Shown: piece after piece, positions 1 to 10,534 of the stretch
How positions within the stretch are numbered: the first letter of the stretch is position 1
How the letters are laid out: every line of letters starts with the position of its first letter
Assembly (NCBI RefSeq): GCF_011601345.1
Contig: NZ_JAAORB010000010.1
Location: forward strand, 1-64,000
DNA length: 64,000 nucleotides
Source: Roseovarius gahaiensis
GTDB lineage: Bacteria; Pseudomonadota; Alphaproteobacteria; Rhodobacterales; Rhodobacteraceae
Direction of reading: 5' to 3'
Notes under the pieces: generated by a model
Told to the model about the DNA's origin: nothing
What the model saw: the letters and a program-made list of their open reading frames with translations, nothing else
The model's database searches: none
Program-made: the position numbers and the translations under genes

Positions 1-71
1 GCCTGGGGGCTTTGCACCGCATAGGCTGGGTCAAAATTAAACGCTGAACACGGGTCAGTTTTGAACGCTCA
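1..71. mobile_element. Terminal end of an IS21-like insertion sequence (rest lies outside the window)
   Basis: Two imperfect direct repeats of about 20 bp lie at 28-47 (GGGTCAAAATTAAACGCTGA) and 52-71 (GGGTCAGTTTTGAACGCTCA). Read inward from the junction, the end is TGAGCGTTCAAAACTGACCC. A TG/CA terminus with tandem terminal repeats containing a GACCC core is typical of IS21-family (istA/istB) elements. Only the end is present, so no transposase can be read and the family is inferred. The element starts exactly where homology of the caspase-like gene on the minus strand stops. Confidence 0.6.
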
Positions 72-190
72 TTGACATGATAGTCGTGATTGCCGATCAC
101 CAACGCGAGATCGGCGGCTGCGGCCACCCCCGGCGCCAGGATGGCAAGGCTGGCGAGCGACGCCAGTCCGAGTGGGAAAAGCCGTTTCAT
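72..190 (-). pseudogene. Caspase-like (peptidase C14) exported protein, 5' fragment cut by an insertion sequence
   Basis: An ATG at 190-188 has a GGAG ribosome site 7-10 bases upstream. It opens a clear signal peptide (MKRLFPLGLASLASLAILAP, then GVAAAAD), followed by LALVIGNHDY. That string matches the first beta-strand of bacterial caspase-family proteins (usually ALVIGNxxY). After HVN the frame runs into the IS-like terminal repeats and stays open to the window edge, encoding unrelated residues, so the catalytic His/Cys region is missing here. The gene was probably inactivated by the insertion. The remainder may lie beyond the element, outside the window. The family call rests on about 20 residues. 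Confidence 0.55.
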
Positions 191-313
191 TTCTATCTCC
201 TGTCTTTTGAAAACAGGTCAATCCTACCGTGCCCCATGGTGCCGCGTCCTTAACATAGATTAGCCCTGCGCAGGGCGGCGGGGCCGACACGCTGCACCAA
301 GGCCGACGGCGTC

Positions 314-445
314 ATGGGGGATTTCAACACGGTCAAGTTGTCGAACCGCTCCGCAGCAACGGCCGATCTGAAGGGCAGTCAGATGGCGCTTGGGCCGAAG
401 CCGCCGTGGTATGGCGATGAGGCGGTGGCGAAGGTGACGATCTGA
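314..445 (+). other. Short open frame, possible gene remnant
   Basis: A 43-residue frame (MGDFNTVKLSNRSAATADLK, then a segment with GPKPPWYGDEAVAKVTI) ends at a TGA. The frame is open upstream for some distance, so this could be the C-terminal remnant of a larger gene. I do not recognise the product. There is no good ribosome binding site before the ATG. It sits between the IS-damaged gene and a stretch with no coding signal, which fits a degraded region. Confidence 0.2.
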
Positions 446-990
446 ACGTTGCTCTCGGGGTTTGGCTGTCGCACTTCATTGACGACGCGCACGACCGTTC
501 GTCTTGCACCAACCATCGACCTTTCCCAGCCCCAAAGCGGACCCACCCTTGGCGACTACCCCGTTTTGGCTGAGGATGCATGTAGGGTTTGCTCTGTTGA
601 ACAACTCCTGCTTGATCGGAGTGTAAGCTGCGGATTCAATTCTTTTAACGGGCGGTTTTTGGAGAGCGAACTCTTGCGGTGAATACCTCCCTCGCTTCGG
701 GTCCTCAGAAACCATTATGGCACATGCGATGCCGTTGGGTGGGGCCACCCATCGCATCAATTCAGGCCCAGAAGGCCCCGAATGCTTTGACACATTGGCC
801 TTGGACATATGTGACGCGCGGTGGACTTGCCGTCGCCAGCGCCTTGGGCCTTTTTGTTGGCTTTGTGGGATTTTGATTGAAGCGTTTTCGCGATAATCTG
901 TGATAGGAAAGACTGTGGCAGTCTTGGATATTCAATGACTTCAAAGGGTTATGCTGTCGAAATGAGAAATCCGTCAAAGGCCCTGATACT
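446..990. other. About 545 bp without a convincing gene
   Basis: Base composition is lower in GC than the flanking genes. Short frames exist on both strands, for example 476-808 on the minus strand, but none has a recognisable domain, a good ribosome site or convincing codon usage. The segment presumably contains the promoter of the histidine kinase that starts at 991, and debris of the region disturbed by the insertion at the left edge. No terminator-type hairpin was found. Confidence 0.5.
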
Positions 991-2961
991 GTGCTGTCAT
1001 TGAAACACCTGTTCTCGTCGGTGCGTATCCGGCTTTTGGTCATTGCGCTGCTGCCGATGCTTGTGTTGATGCCGCTGATGCTGGGCGGCTCGATGCTGCG
1101 CTGGGCTGGCAAGATCGACGATATCCTGATCACAAAGGTCAACGGAGATCTCACGATTGCCGACCAGTATCTGCAACGGCTGTTGGACACATCGGGTGAG
1201 CGGATGGCCGCGCTGGCCGACTCGGTGGCGTTGCGCGATGTGCTGGGCAACGATGCGGCGCGACAGGCCCTGCTGGATCAGCAGCGCGTGCAGCTTGGGC
1301 TGGATTTTTTGTATCTGACCGATGGCATCACAGGTCCTGATGGGTTTACGCCCGGCGATTGGCCGGTGGTCCGACATGCCATGTCGGGACATTGGCGCAG
1401 CGCGGTTGATATCCTTGGTGCGGAACACTTAAACGCGTTGCACCCCGGCTTGGCCGCGCGTGCGGCTATCCCGCTGGTCGATACCCGCGCCGCCGTGCCC
1501 ACAGACCGCACCGTTGAAACCCGCGGGATGATCATCCATTCGGCAGCACCCGTGCGCCTGCCCGACGGCACGCGGGGAGCTTTGGTGGGGGGGCGGTTGT
1601 TGAACCGGAACCTTGATTTCATCGACACGATCAATGGCCTTGTCTACCGCGAACAAAGCCTGCCCAATGGCAGCCAAGGCACCGCGACGCTGTTTCTGGA
1701 GGATGTCCGGGTGTCCACCAACGTGCGGCTGTTTGAAAATGTGCGCGCGCTGGGCACGCGTGTTTCGGCCGAAGTGCGCGCACGGGTTCTGGACGAAGGG
1801 CAGGTGTGGCTGGACCGGGCCTTTGTGGTCAACGATTGGTATATCTCGGCCTATGAGCCAATCACCGACAGCCGCGGCGCGCGCGTCGGGATGTTGTATG
1901 TGGGGTTTCTTGAGACACCGTTTCAGGCGGCCAAGACCAACGCCATTCTGACGGCAGTGGGGTTTTTCCTGTTGATCGCGCTGGTCTCGGTGCCGATATT
2001 CCTGAGCTGGGCGGGCCGCATTTTCTTGCCGTTGGAACGTATGACCCAGACGATTGCACGGGTCGAGGCGGGCGATATGTCAGCCCGCAACGCGCCCGAG
2101 GCGGACAGCGGCGAGATCTCGCAAGTGGCCGGGCATCTGGATACCCTTCTGGATCAGGTGCAAGAGCGCGACCGCCAGTTGCGCGATTGGGCCGAACGCC
2201 TTGAACGCAAGGTGGCCGAGCGCACCCGCGATCTGCAAGAGGCCAACCGGCAGTTGGAACTGACCACCGAGCAATTGGTGATGTCTGAAAAGCTGGCCGC
2301 CGTGGGCGAGATCACCGCGAGTGTTGCGCATGAAATTAACAATCCTATAGCGGTGATTCAGGGTAATCTTGAGGTGGCTCGCGCCATGCTGGCCGAGGAA
2401 GCCGACAAGGTGCACACCGAGTTTTCCCTGATCGACGATCAGGTTTACCGGATCAGTGCCATCGTTTCCAAGCTGCTGCAATTCGCCAAGCCCGAGGAAT
2501 ATTCGGATGCCTCGAACATCCTTGCAGCAGGCGATGTGGTGCGCGATTGCCTTGTTTTGACCCGTCACCAGACCGAGGTGTCCGGCATCGAGATCGCGAC
2601 CGATCTGCAAGGCGAGGCCAATGTGCGCATGGCGCGGACGGAATTGCAGCAGGTGCTGGTCAACCTGATCCTGAACGCCGTGCAGGCTATGCCGCAGGGC
2701 GGCGTTTTGACGGTGCGTGTGGCCGACATGCAAGACAGTGTCACGATCACTGTAGAGGACACAGGCCATGGCATCGCGCCCGAGGCGCAGAAGCGGATAT
2801 TTGATCCGTTTTTTACCACGAAACAAGCCGAAGGCACCGGGCTGGGCCTGTCGATCAGTCAACGGCTTGTCACCCGCACTGGCGGCACGCTTGAGGTCCA
2901 CTCGATCGAAGGGCAGGGCAGCCGCTTTGTCGTGACCTTGCCGTCCGCCCAAGAGGGGTGA
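991..2961 (+). CDS. Membrane sensor histidine kinase (Cache-HAMP-HisKA-HATPase)
   Basis: 656 residues starting at GTG, with AAAGG about 10 bases upstream. The order is a membrane helix at about 14-34, a large periplasmic sensor region to about 310 that resembles a single Cache domain, a second helix at about 314-337, a HAMP linker, a coiled coil to about 425, then the dimerisation/phosphoacceptor helix with SVAHEINNP (His447). The ATPase domain has its N box near 560 (NLILNAVQAM) and G boxes DTGHGIAPE and GTGLGLSIS. This architecture is usual for the NtrB/DctB-like kinases that pair with sigma-54-activating response regulators. No response regulator lies within reach: upstream is degraded DNA and downstream is a terminator and katG on the other strand. 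The ligand cannot be read from the sequence. Confidence 0.9.
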   Translation: MLSLKHLFSSVRIRLLVIALLPMLVLMPLMLGGSMLRWAGKIDDILITKVNGDLTIADQYLQRLLDTSGERMAALADSVALRDVLGNDAARQALLDQQRVQLGLDFLYLTDGITGPDGFTPGDWPVVRHAMSGHWRSAVDILGAEHLNALHPGLAARAAIPLVDTRAAVPTDRTVETRGMIIHSAAPVRLPDGTRGALVGGRLLNRNLDFIDTINGLVYREQSLPNGSQGTATLFLEDVRVSTNVRLFENVRALGTRVSAEVRARVLDEGQVWLDRAFVVNDWYISAYEPITDSRGARVGMLYVGFLETPFQAAKTNAILTAVGFFLLIALVSVPIFLSWAGRIFLPLERMTQTIARVEAGDMSARNAPEADSGEISQVAGHLDTLLDQVQERDRQLRDWAERLERKVAERTRDLQEANRQLELTTEQLVMSEKLAAVGEITASVAHEINNPIAVIQGNLEVARAMLAEEADKVHTEFSLIDDQVYRISAIVSKLLQFAKPEEYSDASNILAAGDVVRDCLVLTRHQTEVSGIEIATDLQGEANVRMARTELQQVLVNLILNAVQAMPQGGVLTVRVADMQDSVTITVEDTGHGIAPEAQKRIFDPFFTTKQAEGTGLGLSISQRLVTRTGGTLEVHSIEGQGSRFVVTLPSAQEG

Positions 2962-3142
2962 CATAGGCCTATGGCGTGGCGCAGGGCATGCGGCCAGCGG
3001 TTTTTTGGGCGCGCCACCAACATGTTTGCGCGAAGGGGCGGGAAAGTCCTGTTTTGCAGTCTGTCCAAGCAGAAAAGCCGGTCAGCGATCACGGCATCGT
3101 GCCGCGTGTAAAGTGGCAGACAGCGCGCGCCGACATGAAAAA

Positions 3143-3171
3143 GGCCCGGCAAACCGGCCGGGCCTTTTTTT
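3143..3171 (+). terminator. Rho-independent terminator after the histidine kinase
   Basis: Stem GGCCCGG (3143-3149) pairs with CCGGGCC (3158-3164) and is followed by seven T. A run of A precedes the left arm, so it could also act on the minus strand downstream of katG. The rest of the 2962-3278 gap holds an 18-bp palindrome at 3193-3210 (AGGCGTTT, 2-base centre, AAACGCCT) and a 9-bp stem at 3238-3261. Neither has a T tract. No gene is seen there. Confidence 0.85.
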
Positions 3172-3278
3172 GCATGGTATCGGTTGCGTGTCAGGCGTTT
3201 TGAAACGCCTACGCCATTCGGACAACCACCGCCAAACCCGCCCGGCGCGATGGCCGGGCGGATCTGCCAAGATCTGGC

Positions 3279-5627
<2,349 letters not shown>

Positions 5628-6569
5628 ATGAAAAGCCTGACCATAAAACACCTGCGCTATTTCGAGGCGCTGGCCCAGCAAGGCCATTTTGGCCGCGCCG
5701 CCGAGGCCTGCTCCATATCGCAACCCGCGCTTTCCGTTCAGATCAAGGAGTTGGAGGAAATCCTTGGCGCGTCGCTGGTCGAGCGCGGCACCCGCGATAT
5801 TCGCCTGACCGGACTGGGCGAATCCTTTGCGGCCCGTGTGCGCGAGATTTTGCGCAGTGTCGATGAATTGGGCGATCTGGCCCGCGCCTCGCAAAGTCGC
5901 CTTGTGGGGCGGTTGCGGATCGGGGTGATTCCCACGATTGCACCGTATCTGCTTCCCCGTTTGGTGCAGCATCTGACCGGGCTTTACCCCGAGTTGGAGA
6001 TTCGCCCGCGCGAAGCCGTCACCCAACGCCTGATCGAAGATCTGGCCGATGGGCAGATTGATACCGCCATTGTCGCACTGCCGGTGTCCGAGCCGAGCCT
6101 GATGGAAATGCCGCTGTTTGACGAAGATTTCGTGCTGGTCCGCCCGGCGGCAGACGCACAAAAGCCGGTGCCGAAGCCCGAGCATCTGAGCGAGATGAAA
6201 CTGCTTTTGCTGGAAGAGGGGCATTGCTTTCGCGATCAGGCGCTGTCGTTTTGCAATATGTCGCCCTCGGTGCCGCGTGATTTGATGGAGGCCAGTTCGC
6301 TGTCGACGCTGGTGCAAATGGTGGGCGCGGGTATCGGTGTGACGCTGATCCCGGAAATGGCCGTGCCGATCGAAACCCGTTCAGCGCATGTGGCGGTGGC
6401 GCGGCTGCCGCGACCCCGGCCCATGCGCACGGTCGGTATGGTCTGGCGCAAGACCAATCCCCTGGCCCCGCAATTGACAGAAATTGCCAGCGCGTTTCGC
6501 GATGTGGTGCGCGGCGGCGTTTTGGACGATGCCCGTCAATCCTTGCCCGTCGCCGCGCCGCAGCCGTAA
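5628..6569 (+). CDS. oxyR: Hydrogen peroxide-inducible activator OxyR (LysR family)
   Basis: 313 residues. The N-terminal LysR winged helix-turn-helix (about 3-62: LRYFEALAQQGHFGRAAEAC, SQPALSVQIKELE) is followed by the regulatory domain. Cys200 and Cys209 in EEGHCFRDQALSFC sit at the positions of the redox pair Cys199/Cys208 of E. coli OxyR, which separates this protein from ordinary LysR regulators. It should form a disulfide on peroxide exposure and activate katG, which is divergent. Its last 34 bases overlap the 3' end of the convergent cation-efflux gene. Confidence 0.95.
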   Translation: MKSLTIKHLRYFEALAQQGHFGRAAEACSISQPALSVQIKELEEILGASLVERGTRDIRLTGLGESFAARVREILRSVDELGDLARASQSRLVGRLRIGVIPTIAPYLLPRLVQHLTGLYPELEIRPREAVTQRLIEDLADGQIDTAIVALPVSEPSLMEMPLFDEDFVLVRPAADAQKPVPKPEHLSEMKLLLLEEGHCFRDQALSFCNMSPSVPRDLMEASSLSTLVQMVGAGIGVTLIPEMAVPIETRSAHVAVARLPRPRPMRTVGMVWRKTNPLAPQLTEIASAFRDVVRGGVLDDARQSLPVAAPQP

Positions 6570-7492
6570 AGCGCGGCGTCGGCATGGGCGCGGTCGGCGT
6601 GTTCAAATTCCAGCGTTGAATGGCAGATGCCGAACCGGTCATGCAAGATCTGCTTGATCTCGGATTTGACCTGTTCTTGGCGGGCCCAACCCGCTGCATT
6701 CAGCATGACATGGCTATCCAGCGACGCGCTGTGTTCCTGCATCTGCCAGAAATGCACATGATGCAGATCCTGCACGCCGTCGATCTTGCGCAGTTCGGCC
6801 ACAAGGTCCGAAGGATCAATGCCGGGTGGGCTGCCCAGCATCAACATCCGAATGGGGCCGCCGATTTCGCTTAACGCCAGATACAGAATATAGCCCGCAA
6901 TCGCGATGGTGATCAGCGGGTCAACAATGCGCCAGTCATACAGCAAAATCAGCGTGCCGCCGACCATCACCGCGACCGAGGCCAGCGCATCCGACAGGTT
7001 ATGCACAAACAGCGCCCGTATGTTCACGCTGTCGCGCTGCATCGTATAGGTCAGCATGGCGGTCAGAACATCAACCACCAGCGCGACGCCCGCCAATATC
7101 ACCACGATCCAACCGGTCACCTGCGGCGGGTCGATCAGGCGCATCGCCCCCTCATAGAGCAGGAACGCCCCCACCAGAATCAACGAGGTATAGTTGATAA
7201 GCGCCGCGACCACCTCGATCCGGGCGTAGCCAAAGGTCATCACCTTGTCGGCGGGCCGCCGGGCGATTTTGCGCGCAACGAAGGCGATCAGCAGCGACAC
7301 CATGTCAGACAGGTTGTGCATCGCATCGGCCACCAGCGCCAGACTGCCCGACAGCAGCCCGCCGATGATCTGCGCCACCGTCAGCAGCGCGTTCGCCCAG
7401 ATCGCTAGGCTGACACGGCGGTCGCCGCTGTCGGGGTCCAGATGGACGTGGCCATGGTGGTGACCGTGTTGCCCGTTGTGATCCTGCGCCAT
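6536..7492 (-). CDS. Cation diffusion facilitator, ZitB/CzcD type (zinc efflux)
   Basis: 318 residues with a His-rich cytosolic N-terminus (HNGQHGHHHGHVH), six predicted membrane helices, and the paired metal-site motifs HNLSD on helix II (DAMHNLSDMVS) and helix V (VHNLSDALAS). The HxxxD/HxxxD pattern is that of zinc-selective CDF exporters. A cytosolic C-terminal domain follows. It lies 24 bases behind the second CDF gene and is probably co-transcribed with it. It is convergent with oxyR and overlaps it by 34 bases. Metal selectivity is inferred from motifs only. Confidence 0.9.
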   Translation of the reverse strand: MAQDHNGQHGHHHGHVHLDPDSGDRRVSLAIWANALLTVAQIIGGLLSGSLALVADAMHNLSDMVSLLIAFVARKIARRPADKVMTFGYARIEVVAALINYTSLILVGAFLLYEGAMRLIDPPQVTGWIVVILAGVALVVDVLTAMLTYTMQRDSVNIRALFVHNLSDALASVAVMVGGTLILLYDWRIVDPLITIAIAGYILYLALSEIGGPIRMLMLGSPPGIDPSDLVAELRKIDGVQDLHHVHFWQMQEHSASLDSHVMLNAAGWARQEQVKSEIKQILHDRFGICHSTLEFEHADRAHADAALYGCGAATGKD

Positions 7493-7516
7493 GCTGCCCC
7501 CTTGTGCTGTGTGGCC

Positions 7517-8407
7517 TCAGTCCAGAACCACGATGCCGCTATGCTTGCACTTGTGCTCAGGCTCGACATGAATGGTCACCTCGGCCTCGTCGATGGCCTG
7601 TTTCAAGGCCGCTTCCAGACGGTCGCAGATTTCATGCGCGTCGAACACACTCATTTCGCCGGGCACGACAAGGTGAAATTCAATGAATGTGGCGCGGCCT
7701 GCATGACGGGTGCGCAGATCATGCGCCTCGACCGCGCCGCCACCATGTTCGGAGATCACACTGCGGATTTTCGCCAGTTCACCTTCGGGCAGGGCTTCGT
7801 CCATCAACCCGCTGAGCGATTGCGCGATCAGGTGCCCGCCTGACCACAAGATGTGCAGCGCAACCAGCGTGGCCATGATCGGATCAAGAATCCACCATCC
7901 GGTCACGATGGCCAGAACGATGCCCATGGCCACCCCTGCCGATGTCAGAACATCGGTAAACAGATGCCGCCCATCCGCGACCAAAGCGGGCGAGCGCAGC
8001 GCGCGGCCCTTGGTGACCAACAGCCACGCCCACACCCCGTTCAGGATCGTGGCCGCGCCGTTCAACAGCAAGCCTTCAAGCGGCGCGGTAATATCGCGCG
8101 GAGCGGTAAAGCCGTGATACGCCTCTTTCAAGATCAGCAAGGCGGCGATGATGATCATCACGCCTTCCAGAACGGCGCTGAAAAACTCGGCCTTGTGGTG
8201 TCCGAAGGGGTGGGTTGCATCGGCGGGCCGTGCCGCCACCTGTATCGCCACCAGCGCCGCAATCGCCGTGGCGACATTCACGGTGCTTTCCAGCGCATCC
8301 GACAGCAACGCGACCGATCCGGTCAGCCACCACGCAAGCGCCTTCAGCGCCAGCACAACGCCGCCGATGATCAGACTGCCCACGGCAAGTTTCATGGTGG
8401 CTGACAT
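7517..8407 (-). CDS. Cation diffusion facilitator, FieF-like
   Basis: 296 residues from ATG 8407, which has a GGAGGCC site just upstream; the longer frame to 8524 runs into a terminator and is rejected. Six membrane helices. The helix II site reads SDALESTVNV (Asp/Glu rather than His) and helix V reads DGRHLFTDVLTSAG. HPFGHHKAEF follows helix II as in FieF-type transporters. The C-terminal domain ends in HVEPEHKCKH, a metal-binding tail. It differs from the downstream CDF in its first site, so the two may export different divalent metals. First gene of the pair. Confidence 0.88.
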   Translation of the reverse strand: MSATMKLAVGSLIIGGVVLALKALAWWLTGSVALLSDALESTVNVATAIAALVAIQVAARPADATHPFGHHKAEFFSAVLEGVMIIIAALLILKEAYHGFTAPRDITAPLEGLLLNGAATILNGVWAWLLVTKGRALRSPALVADGRHLFTDVLTSAGVAMGIVLAIVTGWWILDPIMATLVALHILWSGGHLIAQSLSGLMDEALPEGELAKIRSVISEHGGGAVEAHDLRTRHAGRATFIEFHLVVPGEMSVFDAHEICDRLEAALKQAIDEAEVTIHVEPEHKCKHSGIVVLD

Positions 8408-8489
8408 GCGGGGCCTCCGGTTGGCGCTTGGCGAACCTCTTGGATAAAGAACCGGGCGCGAGTCCTCAAGCCAAAGGGTGCGGCCAACG

Positions 8490-8518
8490 AAAAACCCCCG
8501 CGCCGGTTGGCGCGAGGG
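8490..8518 (-). terminator. Rho-independent terminator of the iron-binding protein gene
   Basis: On the minus strand a CG-rich stem (CGCGCC, loop AACC, GGCGCG flanked by CCC and GGGG) is followed by TTTTT. It lies 25 bases after the stop of the ferric-binding protein gene and separates it from the CDF pair. Confidence 0.85.
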
Positions 8519-8543
8519 CATCATGCGTCACGGATTGCAGGGA

Positions 8544-9566
8544 TCAGTTCCAGCCGACGTTGTTAAAGATCGTCTGCGCCGCCTTGGCGTTGGTGCCGAA
8601 CACGGCGGTGTTGGTCGTGGTGTCTGGGATGAAGATGCCCAGACGCGCGGTGCGTTCGTGAAGTGGGACACCGCTGACCGCCGGATATTCGTTGTTCTGG
8701 CCTGCAAAATGTTGCTGCGCGAATTCTGTAGTCAGGAACTCAAGCAGCTTGTCGGCCTCGTCCGAATTGGGCGAATGCGCGGCCTTGGCGGCGGTGGACA
8801 GGTTCACATGCGCGCCCCGACCGCTTTGGTTGGGCCAGACAAAGCCGATGTTGTCCAGACCTTCGGTCAGGCCATCAACATCCTTTTCATAACCGCGCAG
8901 GTAGTAGTAGTGGTTGGACACCGCCACATCACATTCGCCCGACACGATGCCGCGCAACTGGTCGGTGTCGCCACCTTGGGGCGGACGCGCCATGTTTTCG
9001 ACAACGCCGGCCGCCCATTCGGTTGCCGTGTCTTCGCCATGGGCTTCGATGATCGATGCCAGCAGCGACTGGTTGTAGATGTTCGAAGATGACCGGATAC
9101 AGACCTTGCCCTTCCATTCGGGCTGCGCCAACTCTTCGTAGGATTTGGGCGGGGTATCGACGCGATCCTTGGCGTAAAAGATCATGCGCGCGCGCTGTGA
9201 GACGCCGATCCATTTTCCGTCGGGATCGCGCAGGTGCGGCGGCACACGATCATTGATCACGTCCGACGAAAACGATTGCAGGATGCCCGCCTCATCGGCG
9301 CGGCCCACGCGGCCAACATCCACGGTCAGCAGCACGTCAGCGGGGCTATTGTCGCCCTCGGCATCGATCCGGGCGATCAACTCGTCGGCCTTGGCCTCGA
9401 TCCGGTTCACGGTGATTCCGGTGCGGTCGGTGAATTCGTTGAACAGTGCATCGTCAGAATCGTAGTGACGGCTGGAATAGACGTTGACCTCCTGCGCGAA
9501 GGCGGGGGCGGTCACGGCGGTCAGGGCCAATGCCGCAATCAGGGTGCGGGGGGCTTTCAGGGTCAT
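8544..9566 (-). CDS. Ferric iron ABC transporter periplasmic binding protein (FutA/FbpA type)
   Basis: 340 residues with a clean signal peptide (cleaved after AFA). The mature protein starts EVNVYSSRHYDSDDALF, the usual opening of the FbpA/FutA family. Tyrosines in NHYYYLRGY are the expected ferric-iron ligands. No permease or ATPase for iron is adjacent, so it must work with components encoded elsewhere. A TGA-N9-TCA palindrome lies 83 bases upstream of the start (9649-9663), consistent with iron repression. A terminator follows immediately. Confidence 0.93.
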   Translation of the reverse strand: MTLKAPRTLIAALALTAVTAPAFAQEVNVYSSRHYDSDDALFNEFTDRTGITVNRIEAKADELIARIDAEGDNSPADVLLTVDVGRVGRADEAGILQSFSSDVINDRVPPHLRDPDGKWIGVSQRARMIFYAKDRVDTPPKSYEELAQPEWKGKVCIRSSSNIYNQSLLASIIEAHGEDTATEWAAGVVENMARPPQGGDTDQLRGIVSGECDVAVSNHYYYLRGYEKDVDGLTEGLDNIGFVWPNQSGRGAHVNLSTAAKAAHSPNSDEADKLLEFLTTEFAQQHFAGQNNEYPAVSGVPLHERTARLGIFIPDTTTNTAVFGTNAKAAQTIFNNVGWN

Positions 9567-9648
9567 GCCAGAATCATCCTTCTTGTTGTCTGACGAAATT
9601 AGTAAGACATTCCTATCTATTTCCGATAAAAACAGTCAAGTCAAAATC

Positions 9649-9663
9649 TGACAAAAAAAGTCA
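9649..9663. promoter_or_regulatory. Iron-Rhodo-box-like operator upstream of the ferric-binding protein gene
   Basis: TGA CAAAAAAAG TCA matches the TGA-N9-TCA consensus described for iron-responsive genes in Rhodobacterales. It is embedded in a larger perfect inverted repeat, TCTGAC-A7-GTCAGA. It lies in the 158-bp gap before the iron-binding protein gene. The regulator (RirA-like Rrf2 or Irr) is not in the window. Confidence 0.6.
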
Positions 9664-9724
9664 GACCGAGTCAAGGGTGGAAAAATGCCGTGATATCAAT
9701 GAGTTTCTGGGTGATTAAGGAAGG

Positions 9725-10534
9725 TCAGCCGCGCGCTGTCGCGCGGCCAAGGGCCGCAGCCCCGGTTGTCAGTGTAAAGATCAGCGCCGCGATGCACACG
9801 ATCGTCGGGCCTGTGGGCGTGTCGAACACGAACGACACCGGCAATCCCCCCAAGGCCGCCACCGACGCAAGGGCGGCTGCGATCAGTGCCATACGTTCGG
9901 GCGTGCCCGCCAAGGGCCGCGCGGCTGCGGCTGGCACGATCAGCATGGCGGCAATCAGCAAAACGCCGACAACCTTGATGGCCACAGCCACCACCAGCGC
10001 CAGCGCCAGTGTCAGGCCCAGTTGCTCGGCCCGTGGATCAATACCGCTGGCCTTGGCCAGATCGGGGTTCAACGTGGCGGTCAGCAGCGCTTGCCAGCGC
10101 CAGATCAGCAGCGCCACCACCAGCACCGCACCGCCCCAGATCACCGCCAGATCGGATTTGCCCACGGCCAGAATATCGCCGAACAGGTATCCCATCAGGT
10201 CGATGCGCACCCCTTGCAGGAACGACACCGCCACCAGCCCAAAGGCCAACGCCGAATGCGCCAGAACGCCCAGCAGGGTGTCCATCGCATAGCCGCGCCC
10301 TGACAGGGATGAAACCGTGGCCGCCATGATCAGCGCCACCACCAGCGCGCCGACAAACACCGACACGCCAAAGCCTAGCGCCATCGCCACACCCAGAATC
10401 GAGGCATGCGCCGTGGCATCCCCGAAATAGGCCATGCGCCGCCAAACCACGAAACAGCCCAAGGGCGCGGCGGCCAGTGCCACGCCCAAGCCAGCCAGCG
10501 CCGCGCGCATCATGAAATCGTCCAGCATCATCAT
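9725..10534 (-). CDS. znuB: Zinc ABC transporter permease ZnuB
   Basis: 269 residues, strongly hydrophobic with about eight membrane segments. It carries the metal-type permease motifs WRRMAYFGDATAHASILGVA near the N-terminus and KVVGVLLIAAMLIVPAAAA, the loop that contacts the ATPase. It forms the membrane channel for periplasmic zinc delivered by ZnuA. The ATG overlaps the znuC stop by four bases (ATGA), so translation is coupled. Last gene of the zur-znuC-znuB operon. Confidence 0.95.
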   Translation of the reverse strand: MMMLDDFMMRAALAGLGVALAAAPLGCFVVWRRMAYFGDATAHASILGVAMALGFGVSVFVGALVVALIMAATVSSLSGRGYAMDTLLGVLAHSALAFGLVAVSFLQGVRIDLMGYLFGDILAVGKSDLAVIWGGAVLVVALLIWRWQALLTATLNPDLAKASGIDPRAEQLGLTLALALVVAVAIKVVGVLLIAAMLIVPAAAARPLAGTPERMALIAAALASVAALGGLPVSFVFDTPTGPTIVCIAALIFTLTTGAAALGRATARG

